Source: Dromiciops gliroides (lineage: Eukaryota; Chordata; Mammalia; Microbiotheria; Microbiotheriidae). Taken from it: a stretch of DNA of 64,000 nucleotides. Every line of letters starts with the position of its first letter. The stretch's first letter is position 1. The notes below the pieces were generated by a model, which was not told the DNA's origin, ran no database searches, and saw only the letters and a program-made list of their open reading frames with translations. Location: positions 59,566,532 to 59,630,531 of the forward strand of contig NC_057861.1 in assembly GCF_019393635.1 (NCBI RefSeq), given 5' to 3'. The translations under genes and the position numbers were made by a program. Positions 20,561 through 31,380 of this stretch are shown in pieces.

Positions 20561-21520
20561 TTGTAGCATCTGCCAATTTCTTATGTGGGAATACTCACAT
20601 TGCAAATTTAACAATCAGGTATAATGAGCTAACGTGAACTGGCTCCAGCATGCCACTGTTGTATTGTGCATGGATATACAACAGAAATAAAAAGATATCC
20701 AAGGTCATTTAGATGGGACAGGCACTAGCTACTGAAATAATCAGAAAAGATGCTACGTAGGAGGCACTAGAGATTAGCTTTGGCACAAACTAGGAATTCT
20801 ACGAGGCAGAGATGAGGTCAGTGCCTTCCAAGAATGAGGGACAATCTATTCAAAGGCACAGAGATAGAAGGAGGAAAAATACCCCATGAGAGAAATGGTA
20901 AGGTCAGATTGGCTGGATTGAGGAGCTCTTGAAAAGAAGCAATAAATATATAACGAATATGGAACGTTCATGGGTAAATTTGTGACACCTTTTTGCCTAG
21001 GGCTAATGGGCAGGGGGGAGTGTTAAATGAGTAAATTAGGGTTTATGAGACTTCTATGTTGTTAATTCATCAGGTTTTTTTTTAACTCATTTGGGACTTT
21101 GGGGTCTTAGACCATAGAGAAAACTGAAATTGTTATGTCCTTTACATATAATTCCTATTTCAGAAAGCTTTAAGAAGTTGTGAGGATCACAACAAATTTC
21201 TAGTCTGCCATCTTGTTGTTCACATGACTCAGAAGTCCAAATTGGCTTCATTTAGATACTTGAACTTAGTTTTGAAAGAAACTAGGGATTGTAAAGAACA
21301 GAGGAGAAGGAGTTGCATTCCAGGAATGGGAGACAACTTGTGCAAGGTCAAAAGGATGGAGAAGGTAGAGCACCAGACTTGAGAATGGCAAGGTCAAGTC
21401 TTGGACAAGTGATTTGCTCCCTACTCCATAATTTCTTATGTAGCAGGGGTGGTGAGGGGAACCCATGATTTGTTGGTTTAAGCACCTCTCTTGGGTGAAC
21501 AAATAACCTGTCTCCTTGCT
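20560..21520 (-). other. Left-arm-specific insert with L2-like remnants
   Basis: No counterpart near 51880 in the right arm. Weak antisense L2 resemblance ('AAGAATGAGGGACAATCTAT') repeats at 38110. No gene recognised. Confidence 0.4.
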
Positions 21521-21539
21521 GAGGGACATATGCTTTGCA

Positions 21540-22640
21540 GATATGACACATGATTGGTCTCCAGTTACTAAGAGCTATTTCAATGATGATTGGTGATTGT
21601 ATCGGAAAGGATAGATTCTTATTTAGTAAGCACCTTCCTCTGTAATCTAGAAAAAGATTTGTGGAAGTAGTTCACTTCTCTTTTGGGACTCATTTCCAGT
21701 GCTTTCTCCCCCTTGGACTTCCAACAAAGTGGGGGAGGAATTTCTCACCCCACTTCCCACCAATGCAATTCTAAGATGGACCTTGAGTCTCTAGTTGCCT
21801 TCTTCTGCCTTTCTTTTTTCCTTCCTGAGCACAGACCAGGAATTAATTCTAAGAAATGGACATTTCCAAGCTTGGCAGCTGCCTCCTGAATTATAGGTTA
21901 TCTGAGTCATGGGTGAACTACCTATCGAAAGATTTCCTTAACTGTATTCTTCTTGGGGGAAACAATCAAACAAACAAAAACCACAGGCAGAATCATCCTC
22001 CAACTGAAGGATTAAGGAAGTCATGCTTTGGACTAGCCAGGAGATCTGGACCTTGTGACCTGGCTGAACAGTCCAGATCTGAGGTAAAAGCAAATCCCAC
22101 AAAGTTGCCTTTGCTTCCCAAGAGTAGTGTAATGAGTTTAATGGCCTATTTGAGATGTTTGTACTTTGGTTTAGAGAGATTTCACTTAAGGTACTCTAGA
22201 TGCAGATAAAAAGAAGCCTCACCTTCCCTTTTGTATTGGGACTTCAAGATTAAAGGAGGCTCAATATGAGCCTGAATACCCTTGTAGGAAAGGAGAAATG
22301 TACCCTATAGGTTACAGCATACAATTCTAATGAAGGGGCTTAATCCACATGACCTCTATGGTTTCTTCCAACTCTAATATTTATAATCTATGTTCTAAGG
22401 TTTCTTTCTGTTCTCACTTTCTGTACTCTGCTCTAAAGCCCCTTCCTATATTCTGTGATCCAGATCGACAAGGCAGTTGAGAAATAGCATAGCCTAGGGA
22501 ATGGGGCAGTAGATTTAGGAGTCAGGAAGATCTGGGTTCAAACCCCACCTCAAAAACTCACTAGCTATATGATCCTGGGCACATCTTTTAAGCTCAGTGG
22601 ACCTCAGTTCCCTCAACTGTAAAATAAGAGGCCTCGATAT
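21540..22640. other. Shared arm DNA with a MIR
   Basis: Pairs with 50700-51800. A MIR-like SINE at about 22490-22630 (+) is matched at about 50740-50870. Open frames here are short and not conserved between arms. Confidence 0.55.
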
Positions 22641-22766
22641 AATGGTCTCTAAGGCCTCTCTTACAAATGTCATTATATGTTTCAAGGTTCCTTCCTCCTC
22701 TAATATTCTATGGTCTAAAATAATTTACATTTTGAAATTTTTGTGTTATTTATGTTCCCCTCTAAC

Positions 22767-23458
22767 TGAGGTAGGAGGCAAAAAAAAAGGGTTTAACATA
22801 AAAACCTAAGACCCAAGCTCTAATTTAGATATGAGCTGTAAGAGGGATTCAGACCCCAGTTAATGGATAACTTAAGACTTGAGTCTTCATTAAAACAAGT
22901 CAGGGCCTAGGTTCTTGTTACCAACATTAACCAGCACTCATAACCAGGCCTCATAAAGAGACAGGTCATTGAGACCTTAACTTTAACAAAGACATAGAGA
23001 CAGCTTATAAAAATTTTAATTGATAACCCAGAAACGAGGTCTGGGAATGAAACACAGGGACACTAAACTTGGCAAGTTGAGGTAATATGTGCAGAAAAGG
23101 CCAAATTTGTCCCCAGATTCACCTTATGACATGTAAACCCCCAAAACACACCTCCAAAGCAAAAGGTACTTGCCTCAGGGGTTGGTTTAAGGCCCCAGGA
23201 AATCCAAATTAGGATAAGCCCTCCCTTGTACCTCCCTAAAGTGGAGATTATTATAATGAGAGTGATAATCAGTTTATCCCTACTATAAATATAACTGTCT
23301 TTTCTTTTCCTATCTGAGAGATACCTTTCCACTTTTCTGGTTCACTCCCTGTGGTCACTCACAGTATTGCAATAAAACTTGGGAAACTGAGTCATTGAGT
23401 CTTGTAATTCTTTTGGGACCACTCACGATCAATTTGACCCTAAATCCATCCCACATCA
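22767..23458 (+). mobile_element. Solo LTR, family X, copy 1
   Basis: TG...CA ends (TGAGG...CATCA), a 4-base TAAC repeat on both sides (22763-22766 and 23459-23462), a TATAAATA box near 23285 and an AATAAA near 23372. About 692 bases in sense orientation, no internal region. Same family as 61895-62597. Absent from the right arm, so it is younger than the arm duplication. Fossil endogenous retrovirus, probably class I-like from the 4-base repeat. Confidence 0.75.
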
Positions 23459-23619
23459 TAACTATGATGTTCCATGTGTAGAAAGAACTATCTTTCTCTC
23501 CTCCATGTGTAGTAATTAGGATTTGGGGAGGTATTTTGCAGATAATACATCCATGATTCCCTTTTATTCCCCCAGTTTTAGGAAGAATCCCAAGGTTATT
23601 CAAATACTGTCACTAAATA

Positions 23620-25270
23620 CCCTAAGATTACTTCACAGAGACTGGTAGAGGGAGAAAAATTAGGGTATTCTTCAAAGCCATAAGAACTATGGAAAATGCT
23701 AATGCCAGGAAGACATTTTTAAAAGAAGAGTGCTAAGGAGAGAGGATAGCATTCTAAGAAACATGAAACTGGAGAAAGAGAACTACTTGTAAGGTGCAGG
23801 GGGAAGTTAATTTTCCTAGCTTGAGGTCTTTCAGTGAAAAACCTCATGAGTGTGAAACCATAGCCACAGAAATAGTAACACAAGAGAAGACATTAAGAAA
23901 TAGAAGTGAGATGTATAGTCAAGATGGAAGAGTGATAGGAAGAAATATAGTCTGTTTTCCATACCAAACCTTCTCCACAAAAATCTAGAAAACATATAAG
24001 ACCAAATTCTCATTGTGAATTCCAGGTCATTAAGTAATTTTCCAGCTCAGGTCTGCTTAGGGAGACAAATAGAGAGCTTTTCAGACACTGGGGATGGGAT
24101 CTAGCTAGGAGCATGCCACATGCAGAGTATTCCAGTGGCTAGGGCCAAGTCTGGGCACCTGAGCAGGAAGCACCAAGGCAAGAAGAGATCCCAAGGGATT
24201 CCTGAAGTAGCACAGGGCACAGGAATAAGTGCCAGATGGTAGCTCTGTCATGCACTGTTCAGTTCTTGGTCCAGGTTGGACTGAGCACGAGAACTACATT
24301 TAGAAGTGGAGAGAGGCAAGTTCATAGAGGAGTTTTCCCAGTGGGCTTCGCTCCTTGCTGTTCTCAGTAAGGAACAAGTTCAGATGCAAACAATACCTGC
24401 CTACTTCTGATATTAGGAGTAGAGAAGAAATTCAATTCTAGTCTCCAACCTAGGCTGAATCTAGAAGTGGAATAACCAGGGAGGAAATCCTAGCCCAAAG
24501 GGCATCTGCAGTTCAGTCACTTTGAACTGAAGAACCTCCCAGCAGGATAGTAGTTGCTGATTCAAGCTGCAATCTACTGAAACTTCAAACCAGAGAAAAA
24601 CCAATAAATTCAAGCCTGGGTCAGGACTTTCAGAGTTCAGAGCAATGAGTAGATTTTGCACAGGATTGTATCATTTTGAGAGCATAAAAGCTTGCAGATC
24701 CTTAGCCTAAGCATCAGAAGGACACAAGAGGACAGATGCTCAACCCAAATATTGTCCTGGAAGTGTACTATGAATTCCAAAGGCAAGAAGTAGGCTGGGG
24801 AAGTAAGCAATTAAAAAAAAAAAGAATACTGCCATAACGAGTTATTACATCAACAGGGAAACTTAAGACAAAGCCAGGCAAATAGAATAACTTCTAAACA
24901 CCTACAAGAAAATCCTCAAAGTAAAATGCACCTTAGAAACAATTTCAAGCAGCATTTCTGAATAAGATAAAGGAATATTTTTTTAAAAGAAAAAAAAAAT
25001 GAATTAAAAAGATCATATGAGGGGCAGCTAGGTGGCGCAGTGGATAGAGCACCGGCCCTGGAGTCAGGAGTACCTGAGTTCAAATCCGGCCTCAGACACT
25101 TAACACTTACTAGCTGTGTGACCCTGGGCAAGTCACTTAACCCCAATTGCCTCACTAAAAAAAAAAAATCATATGAGAATAGTAAATGGAAAAATGGGAA
25201 AATAAATTAAAACTATGGAAGAAAAAGTATTGAAAGACAATTAACACCCACCATTTGGGGTGAATACTAA
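23620..25270 (+). mobile_element. L1 5' UTR and start of ORF1, sense
   Basis: Sense L1 5' region: 'CAAGATGGAAGAGTGATAGG', 'CATCAACAGGGAAACTTAAG', then the A-rich start of ORF1. A young SINE splits it at 25021-25168. The inner part (25170-25270) recurs at 50460-50590 (-), so at least that segment predates the arm duplication. Confidence 0.65.
25021..25168 (+). mobile_element. WSINE1-type SINE, near consensus
   Basis: Complete copy flanked by ATCATATGA on both sides. Very close to the common sequence, so young. Confidence 0.9.
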
Positions 25271-25564
25271 TGGTGATGGGTGAGCAGAAATTGTTTTTGA
25301 AAAAAAAATGTTTCAAATGCTTTCAGGAAGGAAAGAACAAGAAAAGTTATTCAACCCTCTTGAGGAGTTTCTATGATTAAAGAAAAAAACATCTCCCAAG
25401 GCATCTGAAATGATAGCTATGTGGCAAATGAATCCATCTTCTGTATGTCCACAGACCTCAGTTCCTCAATTGCACATTTGAGATGTGCTAAAGCTGTACC
25501 ATACAAGCTGTAATATGTTAAATGGAGTTTGAAAAGGAAAGCAGATATTTTATGTTGTTCAATC

Positions 25565-25786
25565 ATTTCAGTAATGTCTGTCTCTTTATTACCTCATTTG
25601 GAGTACTCTTGGCAAAGATACTGGAGTGGTTTGCCATTTTCTTCTCCACCTCATTTTACAGATGAGGAAACTGAGGCAAATAGGGTTAAGTGACTTGCCC
25701 AGGGTCACACAGCTATTACTTGTCTGAGGCTGAATTTCAACTCAGGTCTTCTTGATTCCAAGTCCAACATTCTATCCACTGCTCCA
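25565..25786 (-). mobile_element. THER-type CORE SINE shared by both arms
   Basis: Antisense CORE SINE ('GATGAGGAAACTGAGGCAAA'). Inverted counterpart at about 49970-50200. Confidence 0.85.
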
Positions 25787-26290
25787 GTGGTCATTTGAGT
25801 CCGTAGAACCATGTTTAAGGAATTCTAATCCTGATGAGATAGAAATAGACTTTGAAACACTGAAAGCCTTAACCCTGAGAGAACTAGAAAAATACAATAG
25901 GTTCTGTCTGAGAAAAAGACCAAGAAAAATTCACTCTGAGAAATCTTTATTTTATTTTATTTTATTTTTTTTGGTGAGGCAATGGGGGTTAAGTGACTTG
26001 CCTAGGGTCACACAGCTAGTAAGTGTTAAGTGTCTGAGGCTGGATTTGAACTCAGGTCCTCCAGACTCCAGGGCCAGTGCTCTATCCAGTGCACCACCTA
26101 GCTGCCCCTCTGAGAAATCTTAATTGTCCAAGGAACCAGGAGGGGTGACAGGGCAGAGTGAGAGCAACAGCAACAACAGTGGTGGCAGCAGCACCTTGGA
26201 CTTGAACAGCAGTAGCAACTCAAGCTATTCTGATAACAGTGATTCCCAATCAGATCAGCTGCCTTTTTGTGGTCTCTCTGTGTAGGTGGC
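25787..26290 (+). pseudogene. BRDT: BRDT processed pseudogene, left-arm copy
   Basis: Encodes [20 protein letters not shown] followed by LEKY...CLRKRPRK, the NET (extra-terminal) domain of the BET family. After a SINE it continues with a Ser/Asn-rich run (26160-26260) like the acidic serine stretch that follows NET in BRDT. BRDT is the testis bromodomain protein that reads acetylated histones during spermatogenesis. The right-arm copy keeps BRDT-specific text (DNAKPIDYDEKRQL), which fixes the paralog. This copy lost everything upstream of NET and carries stops; it begins where a THER SINE ends. Confidence 0.85.
25955..26108 (-). mobile_element. WSINE1-type SINE in the left BRDT pseudogene
   Basis: Flanked by TCTGAGAAATCTT on both sides. 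The right-arm pseudogene has a different SINE nearby in a non-homologous orientation, so the two insertions are independent. Confidence 0.9.
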
Positions 26291-26762
26291 ACATCTATTC
26301 CTTGAAAGGATGGAATCGATATCTTTAAGGAGTAAGTTTGGTTTGTGACATAGTTTTAATTTTCTGTATTAACTTACTAGATGCCTCACTGAACTACCAT
26401 ACCTTGGCCTTTCCTGACTTTTTAACCTGAGATACAACTATCTCCTACCCTGTTTCTTAGCATAAGGCCATCACTGTCAAGAAGGTCCAAGGTCACCCTA
26501 TTTCTTGGCATAGAGCCATAAGCATCAAGATGGCCCAAGATTAGGCAATTCACTTACATTGCACTTGAGATGAGCCCCATCACTATGCATATGAGTGGAA
26601 GCAACATTCTCTTTGTATGTGTATGTTTATTTTTATTTTATAAAATTCCTTTTTCTAAATTTTGAGTTCCAAATTCACTCTTTTTCTCCAGCTTCTCCCT
26701 GACACGTTTGAATTGACTTTTAAATTCTTATTTCATCTCCTTTCCACATGTGCTTTTAACAG
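26291..26762. other. Arm DNA between BRDT pseudogene and OR-E1
   Basis: Pairs with 45304-45730. In the right arm about 2.3 kb of L1, LTR and SINE sequence separates this part from the BRDT pseudogene. Contains a 'TTTATTTTATAAAATTC' stretch also seen at 5183-5205. No gene. Confidence 0.6.
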
Positions 26763-27112
26763 ATCCATAGAAGGGGAAATCATGCAGTAGTCTCTAAGTT
26801 CATGCCCCTTAGCCTTTCCTACCAGCCAGAGCAGAAGAGGCTCCTGTTCTTCTTCTTTCTGCTTAGGTACCTGATGATAGGACTGGGTAACTTGCTCATC
26901 ATGCTGGCATTTAGGACTAAGTCCCACCTCCACACATTCATGTACTTCTACCTCATAAGCTTGTCCCTGGTCAAAATTTGCTTCACATCCACCACCATCC
27001 CCAAGATGCTATTTAATTACATATATGGGAACAAAGCAACTCCTTATACCGGGTCCCTGACAGAAGTGTTTTTTAGTTGTTTCACAGGATTAGATAATAT
27101 CCTAAAATGAAT
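26763..27112 (+). pseudogene. OR-E1, N-terminal olfactory receptor fragment
   Basis: OR homology starts after a TTTTAACAG acceptor, but the start codon is ATA (26766). It continues with LMIGLGNLLIMLAF, the IICL1/TM2 segment HTFMYFYLISLSLVKICFTS and TTIPKMLFNYI. It ends at a stop at 27108-27110, in TM3 after FTGLDNILK. Early stops lie in the first 15 codons, and MAYDRY and everything after it are absent. Closest in the window to OR-D (NY.SGNKA), not OR-B/C. It marks the inner end of the left arm. Confidence 0.9.
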
Positions 27113-27470
27113 TCATGTAAAAATGAAGTGAGAACTAGAAAAACTTTTCAAATAATAACAGTATCATTGTAAAAAAAAACCCTTTGAAATAGTTAAGATC
27201 TCTACTCATCACAATGACTAATAATGGTTCCAGAAGAAAAATGATAAACCATACTACCTACCCAGCTCCCCTCCAAAAGAAAATTATGTAGTCAAAATGC
27301 AAAATGAGACATATATTTTAGGGTATGGGAATTTGTTTTACTTGGTTATGTATATTTGTTTTTATATGTGAGGCTATAGTGTTTTGTGGAGTTTTTAGAG
27401 AGTATGAGAGAGAAAAAATGCTTATTAACTGAAAAGAAATAAAATAAAATCAATGGGGGAGAGAAGAAGA
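27113..27470. other. AT-rich spacer start
   Basis: No recognisable gene or repeat. Arm homology is already lost here. Confidence 0.4.
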
Positions 27471-27478
27471 AAAAGGAA

Positions 27479-27690
27479 GTGGAAAAGGATGAGGAGGAGG
27501 AGGAGACGGAGGAGGAGGAGGAGGAGGAGAAGGAGAAGGAGAAGGAGAAGGAGAAGGAGAAGGAGAAGGAGAAGGAGAAGGAGAAGGAGAAGGAGAAGGA
27601 GAAGAAGAAGAAGAAGAAGAAGAAGAAGAAGAAGAAGAAGAAGAAGAAGAAGAAGAAGAAGAAGAAGAAGAAGAAGAAGAAGAAGAAGGT
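27479..27690. repeat. (GGA)n/(GAAGGA)n/(GAA)n purine tract, about 210 bases
   Basis: Uninterrupted purines: GAGGAG units, then GAGAAG, then a long GAA run ending in GGT/GAT triplets. Lies about 400 bases inside the inner end of the left arm. Mirror-symmetric tracts like this can form triplex DNA. Confidence 0.95.
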
Positions 27691-27717
27691 GGTGGTGGTG
27701 GTGATGATAGTAGTGGA

Positions 27718-27856
27718 GTATTTTTCCATTTTTCTAGTACTCTCCCTGTGGTCCACAGTCTCTCAATAAAACTTGGGAAACTGAGTCACTCAGTCTTATA
27801 ATTCTTTTGGGATGACTCATGATCAATTTGATCACCTTAATTCCATCCCACATCAG
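27718..27856 (+). mobile_element. LTR fragment, family X (3' end)
   Basis: Matches the 3' 140 bases of the LTRs at 22767-23458 and 61895-62597, including AATAAA and the CCCACATCA end. The 5' part is missing; the purine tract lies where it would be. Fossil. Confidence 0.7.
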
Positions 27857-28134
27857 ATGAGGAAAGAAAGGAGGAAGGAAGGAAAGAAGGAAATAAGAGA
27901 AATAAAAAAGAAGAGAAGTAAGAAAGAGGAGAAGCTGCATTTTCAATTTTTTAGCTGTGCCATAGACTACCAGGGATTCTAGATACAAATCATTGGTCCA
28001 CTGAAAAAGGGACATCTGGCCACCTTCTGGGAAATTAGGATCACCACAATAATCATAGCCTAAATATTAGAAATCAATGTTGTGCAGACAGTGAAAGAAG
28101 CCATGAAGGAGAATACCAGTATGGAAGTTACCTA
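27857..28134. other. GGAA-rich and unassigned DNA
   Basis: Short GGAA/GAAA-rich run (27860-27930), then about 200 bases of sequence I do not recognise. Confidence 0.4.
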
Positions 28135-28707
28135 TAAGTAAATGAGATCAGAAAGGCCTCTGGGGGGAGGTCACTAACTGCTTATACTTTTATATTTTAT
28201 AGACTCTGATAGGAGTTCTATGTATCCAGGATTTAGAGTCAGAAGATTGGGGTTTGAAATCCAACTCTTACACTTGCAAGTTGCATGAGTTTAGGCAGTT
28301 CCTTTAACTTCTCTAGGGATCAGTTAAAATGATCACTAACATTCCTTTAAACACTAAATCTGTGATATCAGCCTACATTTTCCACTCTGTGAATCTGTGC
28401 CCTGGGAGGGAAATTGGTCACCACACCTGGGTTGGGGTGTTGTCAAGTGGTGAAATTTCCATTTTATCTGGGTGGGAGGAATGAATTGCAAATGTAAAAA
28501 AAAATAAATAAGTAAACCTGGCTCTTAGTTAGTGGTCCTTGCACATGATTTGGGAGACATTGAGATTCAGGGGAAAGAATACTGATCTCTGAAGTTAGAT
28601 GACATGGTTTAAAACCCTTTCAGGAGTTTGAAAGTTTGTTTGACCTTGGGCCAATCACTTAGCCTAAAATTCAGTTTCTTCAATTCTGTTTTTCTTTTTG
28701 ATTTTTT

Positions 28708-28848
28708 TTTTTGAGGGGCAATTGGGGTTAAGTGACTTGCCCAGGGTCACACAGCTAGTAAGTGTTAAGTGTCTGAGGCCAGATTTGAACTCAGGTACTC
28801 CTGAATCCAGGGCCAGTGCTCTATCCACTGCGCCACCTAGCTGTGCCC
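28708..28848 (-). mobile_element. WSINE1-type SINE shared with 641-786
   Basis: Same insertion as in the inverted partner, with matching flanks ('CAGTTTCTTCAATTCTG' on both sides). Confidence 0.85.
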
Positions 28849-29163
28849 TCAGTTTCTTCAATTCTGAAATGAGTATTTGGACTACATAGATGGTCTCTGA
28901 TCTCCCTTCCAGGTCTAGACCTATAATAATGTGATGCTGTGTTCCAAATGAGACTCTGATATGAAAGTTACACAATTCTATGTCTTAAGGCCCTTCCCAG
29001 CACTTATATCCTATGCTCTCTGTGCTAAGACCTGTATCACTTCCAACTTTTCTGTGCTCCAAGATCTAAAATCCCTTTCCTGGAAGAGAACCAGAAACAC
29101 AAGTTGCTCTCCATGTTCCTGAAAGAGCAGCATGGTGAAAAGCAATTTTAAAACTTAAGTCAA

Positions 29164-29320
29164 GAGGGGCAGCTAGATGGCGCAGTGGATAGAGCACCGG
29201 CCCTGGAATCAGGAGTACCTGGGTTCAAATCCGGCCTCAGACACTTAACACTTAACTAGCTGTGTGACCCTGGGCAAGTCACTTAACCCCAATTGCCTCA
29301 CTAAAAAAAAAAAAAAAAAA
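29164..29320 (+). mobile_element. WSINE1-type SINE, copy 2 only
   Basis: Flanked by CTTAAGTCAA (29154-29163 and 29321-29330). The partner at about 325-340 has the empty site. Confidence 0.92.
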
Positions 29321-29364
29321 CTTAAGTCAACTTCTTCCCCAAAGGAAGCAGAGCCCAAAGTGGT

Positions 29365-29471
29365 GTGGAGGACAGACAATTATCTAGTGTTTGTCCTAAC
29401 AAGGGGCTCAGGGAATTGGAGCCCTGGGTCCAGGGATTCCCTGTAAAATACATGATCCCCACACATCATTC
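29365..29471 (+). promoter_or_regulatory. OR-D promoter
   Basis: CAATTA (29377-29382), the CCCTGGGTCCAGGGA box (29422-29436) and a weakened TATA, TGTAAAAT (29442-29449). Same order and spacing as the OR-B and OR-C promoters. A SINE sits about 45 bases upstream (29164-29320). Confidence 0.6.
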
Positions 29472-29663
29472 CTAGGGAACAGAATAGACTCCTGCTCTCA
29501 TGAGCATCACCTCAGTCAAAGCCCCAAGCCCTTTTATTCCTAGAAAAGTCCACAGTTGGGGCTAGTTACCAATTTGAAACTCTTATTGTATCAGTAGGGG
29601 CCCACGGAAGCTAACAGCTTGGTCCTTCAAGAACAGAAGAAGAGATCCAGGCCAAACACCCAA
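29472..29663 (+). other. OR-D 5' non-coding exon 1 (predicted)
   Basis: Ends at donor CCAA|GTAAGTA (GT at 29664-29665). The acceptor for OR-D is 36041-36042, giving a 6379-base intron. The body matches 1-180 (-) closely and OR-B exon 1 more loosely. Confidence 0.6.
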
Positions 29664-29972
29664 GTAAGTACAGAGGCAGAGAGCACTTTCTGTTCATTTG
29701 AAGGTCATTGTCTCACAGAGTAATGTTGTGAATGTGTCTCAAAGAATCTCAGAAACTTATTGCTAAAAGGGATTTGAGAAGGCAGAAGTTCTAGACTGGA
29801 AGGGTTGTTGGAACATAGAATATTTGATTTCAAAGACAGAAAGGACTCAAAATATGAATAGGGCCAGAGGAAATCTTAGAATGTAAAATATTCAAGCTCA
29901 AAGGGAACTTAGAATATAGAACATCACAGCTGCATAAGATGAAAAAGAGGCTGCTGGTTAGTCTCCCTATCT

Positions 29973-31180
29973 AAAGTCTCTCTTCACTCCAGTTCATCCT
30001 CCATTCAACTGCTAGCTTGGTCATCCTATGGGACAGGCCTGACCACTGTCGCGAAAAAATTTTAAGTCCGACGGAAGAATGAAAATAACAAAGTTTCCAG
30101 GTTGAGGCAAATAGGTTTATTGAGAGAGGGCCAGTCCCTCAACAAAACCGGTCATCCAGGCTTTGGGCCTGAAAGACCCAGAAGTACAAACTACGTGAGT
30201 TTATATACCCTTGGAGACATTTTCTAAAATTAGAACATAGTCTTGAGAAATAACAGCGGGTCAGCGTTATGATATCAATAGGGCGGATCATTGGTAGGCC
30301 AGTGGACAGCGGCGTGAACAGGATTGCTGACCACCTCCAGACCCTGTGATATTTCCTAAGGCGGATATCACAAGATCAACTACACTATGTCATAGGAAAA
30401 TTGAGAAATATGGGAAAAGGACTTGACCTTCTAACCTTATGCAATCTATATGAATCACAATTTTTTTTGTTAATATATTGATTATTATTTTAATTAAATC
30501 ACTTAAAACTATAGTAAATCTCTTATAACTAAAGGATGGGGAAAATCTCACTCACACCACATCACTGCCTCTATTGAAATGGTTCTCAGTTGGCTTCAAG
30601 ATCAAGTATAAAATCTCATGCTTGGCTTTTAAAACCCTTCATAATTTGGACCCTTTCTACCTTTTCCACTTTCTTACATCTTATACCTCTGCAGGAGGAT
30701 TTCAACAATTAGAAGAGGAGACCACAGGGGCAGAAGGAAGTTCCAAGTGAGAAGTCTGCAGGGGCATACACCCCTCCAGGTACTCTGAGACCTAGTGACA
30801 ATGGCCTCCTTCTTTATCCACATATAAAATCCTCTGTCTCCTGAATATAAGCATTTTCACTGGGTGGCCCCCATGCCTAGAACTCTCTCCAGTCTCATCT
30901 CCACCTCCTGGCTTCTGTGACTCCCTTCAAGGCTCAGCTAAAGTCCTATCTTCTCAAAGAAGCTATTTCCAGTCCTCCTTAATCTTAGTGCCTTCCCAAT
31001 GAGACCACTCCAAATGTATCCTGTATGTATCTGTTTTGCACATTGTTATTTTCATGTTGTCTCCCCCATTCAAGTGAAAGCTCCCTGAGAGCAGAGATTG
31101 TTCTTTGTCTTTGTATCTCTGGTCCTTAGCACAGTGCCTGGCACATAGTAAGAAATGCTCATTGACTTACTGAAAAGTTT
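29973..31180 (+). mobile_element. L2 3' end, interrupted by an LTR
   Basis: Sense L2: 'CTTTTAAAACCCTTCATAAT', 'GGGTGGCCCCCATGCCTAGA', 'GCACAGTGCCTGGCACATAG'. An LTR occupies 30047-30556. The first part is duplicated at 846-1005. Confidence 0.75.
30047..30556 (-). mobile_element. Solo LTR, family Y
   Basis: 510 bases with TG...CA ends, flanked by CCAC on both sides. On the minus strand it begins TGTGAGTGAG, has AATAAA (near 30115-30120) about 70 bases from its end, and finishes TCGCGACA. The copy at 846-1005 shows the empty site, so the insertion is proven. No internal region. Fossil; probably gammaretrovirus-like from the 4-base repeat. Confidence 0.85.
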
Positions 31181-31380
31181 ATTTGAACATAAATGTTCAA
31201 GCTCAGAGGGACTTTAGAATGTAGGCAATATAATGACTAAGTCCAAGATGGCTCTCACACATAGTTCATAGAATATTCATGTTGGAAGGAACTTTAGAAC
31301 CTAGAAGAGAAAATGTTACATCTAGTGGGAAAAGAAATCTTTTTTAGAACCCAAATTTAGAAGTGGGAGAGAATTTAGCA
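31181..31380. other. OR-D intron DNA with tandem 'GAACATAGAA'-type remnants
   Basis: Short remnants of the same degenerate units that fill OR-B intron 1 ('CTCAGAGGGACTTTAGAATG'). Nothing else recognised. Confidence 0.45.

Larger units (their letters stand above)
8385..27080. repeat. Left arm of the large inverted repeat
   Basis: The arm pairs with 45000-60895 in reverse order and opposite strand. Anchor pairs are promoter 8440-8602/60663-60850, SINE 10676-10824/58652-58806, L2 end 13420-13580/57280-57430, THER 14165-14430/56382-56645, OR-B/OR-C, 3' flank 18640-20200/52300-53858, 21540-22400/51000-51800, BRDT pseudogene 25787-26290/48080-48780 and OR-E1/OR-E2. The arms differ by many lineage-specific insertions and by a 1-kb stretch at 20560-21520 found only here. 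Confidence 0.9.
28135..29650. repeat. Inverted segmental duplication, copy 2 (partner 1-1480)
   Basis: Contains the promoter and exon 1 of OR-D on the plus strand plus about 1.3 kb upstream. See the copy 1 entry for the differences. Confidence 0.8.

Noticed and set aside
27346-27769. Poly-Phe/Ser, poly-Arg and Lys/Glu-rich frames
   Set aside because: Translations of the GGA/GAA purine tract.
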